Source: an uncultured Actinomycetes bacterium (GTDB lineage Bacteria > Actinomycetota > Acidimicrobiia > Acidimicrobiales > Ilumatobacteraceae). Taken from it: 6,805 bases of DNA. The position numbers and the translations under genes are program-made. This document shows positions 5,432-6,805 of this stretch, one piece after another (position 1 is the first letter of the stretch; every line of letters begins with the position of its first letter). The DNA lies in NCBI GenBank assembly GCA_903858075.1, contig CAIOHI010000041.1, positions 1 to 6,805 of the forward strand. The letters run 5' to 3'. A model generated the notes under the pieces. The model had not been told where the DNA came from. It did no database searches and saw only the letters and a list, made by a program, of their open reading frames with translations.

Positions 5432-6109
5432 GTGAAGTTAAAGACACTTGTGAAATTACTGGCAGCGGTTGCTGTTGTCATTATTTTTACTGGGGTCATC
5501 GCCTTTGCTGCTTTTGGTGAAACATCAAGCAGTGCTTCTGCTACATCGACCACGTCAACAACCGTTGCTCCAACAACCACAACGATTCCGGTCACCACTA
5601 TTCCCGAAACCACCACGACAACTGCCCCTGGGCCAACCACCACCACAGTGGTGGTGTATTCACGTGAAAACCCGCGTCCAGTTCCAGAAAAGTCGGGCAA
5701 GGGTAGGCGCATTGTTTACGCGAACATGGACAACTGGGTCTGGATTATTGAAGAAGATGGAACTGTCGCTTTGTCGGTTCCAGTGTCGGGCAAGAAGCTT
5801 GTGCCAAAGCCAAAAACGTACAACGTATTTAGCAAGAGTGAATTCTCTCAAAGTATTTTCTTCCCAGAAATTAAAATGAAGTGGTCAACTCGCTTTGCGA
5901 TCAGCCCCAATGGCAAGAACACCATTGCGTTCCATGAAATTCCTACCTGTGCGTGGACCGGCGGCCACTGCAATGTAAAAGGTCTGATGCAAACAGAAGA
6001 ACAACTCGGCACGTTCCAAAGCGGCGGTTGCATTCGCATGGCTGCGCGTGATGCCGAGTTCCTTTTCAACTGGGTAGAAATGGGAACCAAAGTAGTAGTG
6101 CTCGCTTAG
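5432..6109 (+). CDS. Membrane-anchored L,D-transpeptidase (YkuD domain) with Thr-rich linker
   Basis: This 225-residue exported protein carries a YkuD L,D-transpeptidase domain. Such enzymes make 3-3 cross-links in peptidoglycan or attach proteins to it, using a catalytic Cys. Residues 1-28 form a basic start plus hydrophobic segment, either an uncleaved anchor or a signal peptide. Residues 31-75 are a Ser/Thr/Pro linker rich in TTTT runs, typical of a spacer crossing the wall and possibly glycosylated. The catalytic domain runs from about 92 to 225 and begins RRIVYANMDNWVWII. Active-site residues are His168 (AFHEIP) and SGGCIRM at 197-203 with Cys200 and Arg202; the usual SHGC motif has Gly instead of His at 198. 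Cys173 and Cys180 flank a short CAWTGGHC stretch and could form a disulphide outside the cell. The GTG start is supported by TACTGT at six bases; GTG 5450 is an alternative that would shorten the basic N-terminus. It converges on the FMN reductase gene with a six-base gap. Confidence 0.9.
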   Translation: MKLKTLVKLLAAVAVVIIFTGVIAFAAFGETSSSASATSTTSTTVAPTTTTIPVTTIPETTTTTAPGPTTTTVVVYSRENPRPVPEKSGKGRRIVYANMDNWVWIIEEDGTVALSVPVSGKKLVPKPKTYNVFSKSEFSQSIFFPEIKMKWSTRFAISPNGKNTIAFHEIPTCAWTGGHCNVKGLMQTEEQLGTFQSGGCIRMAARDAEFLFNWVEMGTKVVVLA

Positions 6110-6120
6110 CGCGAGTTACT
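6094..6120. terminator. Possible bidirectional hairpin between convergent genes
   Basis: CTCGC at 6101-6105 and GCGAG at 6111-6115 form a five-pair stem around a five-base loop. It may extend through a G-T pair and then AGTA/TACT (6094-6097 with 6117-6120) across a two-base bulge. It spans the transpeptidase stop and the stop of the convergent reductase gene, where a shared terminator would be expected. There is no T-run on either strand, so intrinsic termination is uncertain and it could be coincidence. Confidence 0.25.
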
Positions 6121-6649
6121 GGCAACTCTCCAGAATGTGAGCGAAGAGCGTTGTGAGCGTTGTGTCTTCGCCCGACTTCGCCGCATTCAACGTTTCGTGA
6201 ATATTTGGTAGCAGGACCTCGTCGCCAACAACCACTGCTTGTATGGCAGTAAAGCCGAGGCGTAGGTATTCCACAGCGTTCTTTCCACCTCGTGGTGAAG
6301 GTGCTGAACCAATGATGAAAACTTTCTTTCCTAAGAAAACATGCGCGCCGTAAGGGCGGCTCATCCAGTCAAACCAGTTCTTCAAAGGGCCAGGAATGCC
6401 GTAGTTGTATTCAGGTGTAGCGACAACAACGAAGTCGCTTGCCGCAATTTCTGCACGGGCCGCAGCGACAACGGCAGGAGGAGTGTCGGTGTCGAGGTCT
6501 TGGTTATAGAGGGGAAGCTGACCTAGGTGATGACTGTGCACCACGTTGGCATTTGCGCTAGCGAACTGGGCAAAGCGCTCAAGTATGGCTGTATTGAAGC
6601 TTCCTGCGCGTAATGAGCCTGAAACGGTGAGAAAAGTAGGCAAAGACAT
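6116..6649 (-). CDS. NADPH-dependent FMN reductase-like flavoprotein
   Basis: This 177-residue flavodoxin-fold protein belongs to the NADPH-dependent FMN reductase family (azoreductase, chromate reductase and quinone reductase relatives). Such proteins bind FMN and pass electrons from NAD(P)H to quinones, azo dyes, metals or free flavin. The FMN phosphate-binding loop is GSLRAGSFN at 11-19, with the family's PLYNQDLD at 46-53 and ATPEYNYGIPGPLKNWFDW at 77-95. The latter contacts the flavin ring and is the strongest signature. IIGSAPSPRGG at 112-122 is the second cofactor loop. No signal peptide is seen, so it is cytoplasmic. The length is normal for the family. Start choice is backed by TATCGT six bases upstream on the minus strand and no Shine-Dalgarno. 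It is divergent from a ligase gene across 54 bases and convergent with the transpeptidase. The physiological electron acceptor cannot be told from sequence. Confidence 0.92.
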   Translation of the reverse strand: MSLPTFLTVSGSLRAGSFNTAILERFAQFASANANVVHSHHLGQLPLYNQDLDTDTPPAVVAAARAEIAASDFVVVATPEYNYGIPGPLKNWFDWMSRPYGAHVFLGKKVFIIGSAPSPRGGKNAVEYLRLGFTAIQAVVVGDEVLLPNIHETLNAAKSGEDTTLTTLFAHILESCQ

Positions 6650-6655
6650 GCCAAT

Positions 6656-6661
6656 ACGATA
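6656..6661 (-). promoter_or_regulatory. Putative -10 element (TATCGT) for the FMN reductase gene
   Basis: Read on the minus strand, TATCGT matches TANNNT and is six bases from the ATG at 6649. The overlapping plus-strand bases 6655-6660 read TACGAT, also a TANNNT match, so the site could be recognised in both directions. No clear -35 is seen. Confidence 0.5.
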
Positions 6662-6679
6662 CGGGCTGAACCGTAGGGC

Positions 6680-6685
6680 TACCTT
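6680..6685 (+). promoter_or_regulatory. Possible -10 element (TACCTT) for the ligase gene
   Basis: TACCTT matches TANNNT but ends 18 bases before the ATG at 6704, giving a short leader of roughly 12 bases. An alternative is TACGAT at 6655-6660, which would give a leader of about 37 bases that fully contains the G-run at 6691-6695. I cannot choose between them from sequence. Confidence 0.25.
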
Positions 6686-6690
6686 TTTGT

Positions 6691-6695
6691 GGGGG
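6691..6695 (+). promoter_or_regulatory. Possible ribosome-binding site (GGGGG) of the ligase gene
   Basis: A run of five G lies eight bases before the ATG at 6704. It can pair with the anti-Shine-Dalgarno CCUCC if one G-U pair is allowed, at normal spacing. It is the only plausible ribosome-binding sequence before any start in the window, which suggests this gene, unlike its neighbours, is translated from a leadered mRNA. Confidence 0.35.
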
Positions 6696-6703
6696 TATCA
6701 CAT

Positions 6704-6805
6704 ATGAACTTGGCAAAAATTGGTGAGTACTGGGCGCGTTGGCGGCCAAATGACATTGCAATCAAGTTTGGCGGAATTTCCACTTCGTGGCGCGAGCTTG
6801 ATACA
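6704..6805 (+). CDS. AMP-dependent synthetase/ligase, N-terminal fragment (runs off window)
   Basis: Only the first 34 codons are present: an open frame beginning MNLAKIGEYWARWRPNDIAI and ending WRELDT at the window edge. The pattern of a short amphipathic start, then RRP-like 'RWRPNDIAIKFGG' and 'STSWRELD', is the usual opening of acyl-CoA synthetases and related ANL adenylating enzymes (compare A-x-x-x-P-D-x-x-A-[IV] followed by T-[YW]-x-E-L). These activate a carboxylate with ATP to an acyl-AMP and then pass it to CoA. None of the catalytic motifs lie in this fragment, so substrate class is unknown. The ATG has a G-run eight bases upstream; an in-frame GTG at 6689 is less likely because it would place that G-run inside the gene. 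It is divergent from the FMN reductase gene. Confidence 0.7.
   Translation, partial: MNLAKIGEYWARWRPNDIAIKFGGISTSWRELDT

Noticed and set aside
5419..5712. Minus-strand open frame of 97 codons rich in Val, resembling a hydrophobic peptide
   Set aside because: It is the complement of the ACC/ACA/ACG Thr codons in the transpeptidase linker; low complexity explains both the open frame and the hydrophobicity.
1..6805. An operon-scale defence, secretion, CRISPR or mobile-element system
   Set aside because: I looked for transposase or integrase motifs, terminal repeats, repeat-spacer arrays, nuclease/toxin pairs and tRNA-linked attachment sites on both strands and saw none; each gene belongs to a common family and shares the same style of start signal, arguing against recent transfer.

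Overview
The window is a compact stretch of bacterial chromosome. It carries nine complete genes and the first 34 codons of a tenth, with almost no non-coding DNA; the largest gap between genes is 54 bases. I see no tRNA, rRNA, CRISPR array, insertion sequence, phage gene or integrase. The gene content suggests an actinobacterium (Actinomycetota): a BI-1 protein with a long N-terminal lead, a small DksA/TraR-like protein, an MpaB/DUF2236 oxygenase and a membrane-anchored L,D-transpeptidase with a Thr-rich linker. The moderate G+C and Thr-rich linker make me think of a streamlined, Acidimicrobiia-like aquatic lineage, but that placement is inference.

Layout from left to right: a Bax inhibitor-1/YccA membrane protein (+); a short DksA/TraR-like protein (-) whose stop overlaps the previous stop; a cyclophilin peptidyl-prolyl isomerase (+) and a class I amidotransferase-like C26 peptidase (+) as a tight pair; a DUF2236/MpaB-like oxygenase (-) overlapping the peptidase tail to tail by 82 bases; an AI-2E-family membrane permease (+) and an MBL-fold hydrolase (+) as a second tight pair; an exported L,D-transpeptidase (+); an NADPH-dependent FMN reductase-like flavoprotein (-); and, divergent from it, the start of an AMP-dependent synthetase/ligase (+) that runs off the window.

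The genes do not form one pathway. They look like ordinary housekeeping and accessory metabolism: protein folding, gamma-glutamyl hydrolysis, membrane transport, cell-wall cross-linking, redox and acyl activation. I found no convincing new multi-gene system.

The most interesting signal is in expression architecture. Seven genes begin a transcription unit with a clear start. Six of them have a perfect TANNNT hexamer ending 6 or 7 bases before the start codon, and the seventh has a one-mismatch version preceded by TGn. None has a convincing Shine-Dalgarno sequence. This geometry would put the transcription start on, or next to, the start codon, so mRNAs would be leaderless. The two genes lying second in a tight pair lack the hexamer; both instead begin exactly one codon after, and in frame with, the upstream TAA. 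The partial ligase at the right edge looks like the exception, with a leader and a G-rich ribosome-binding site.
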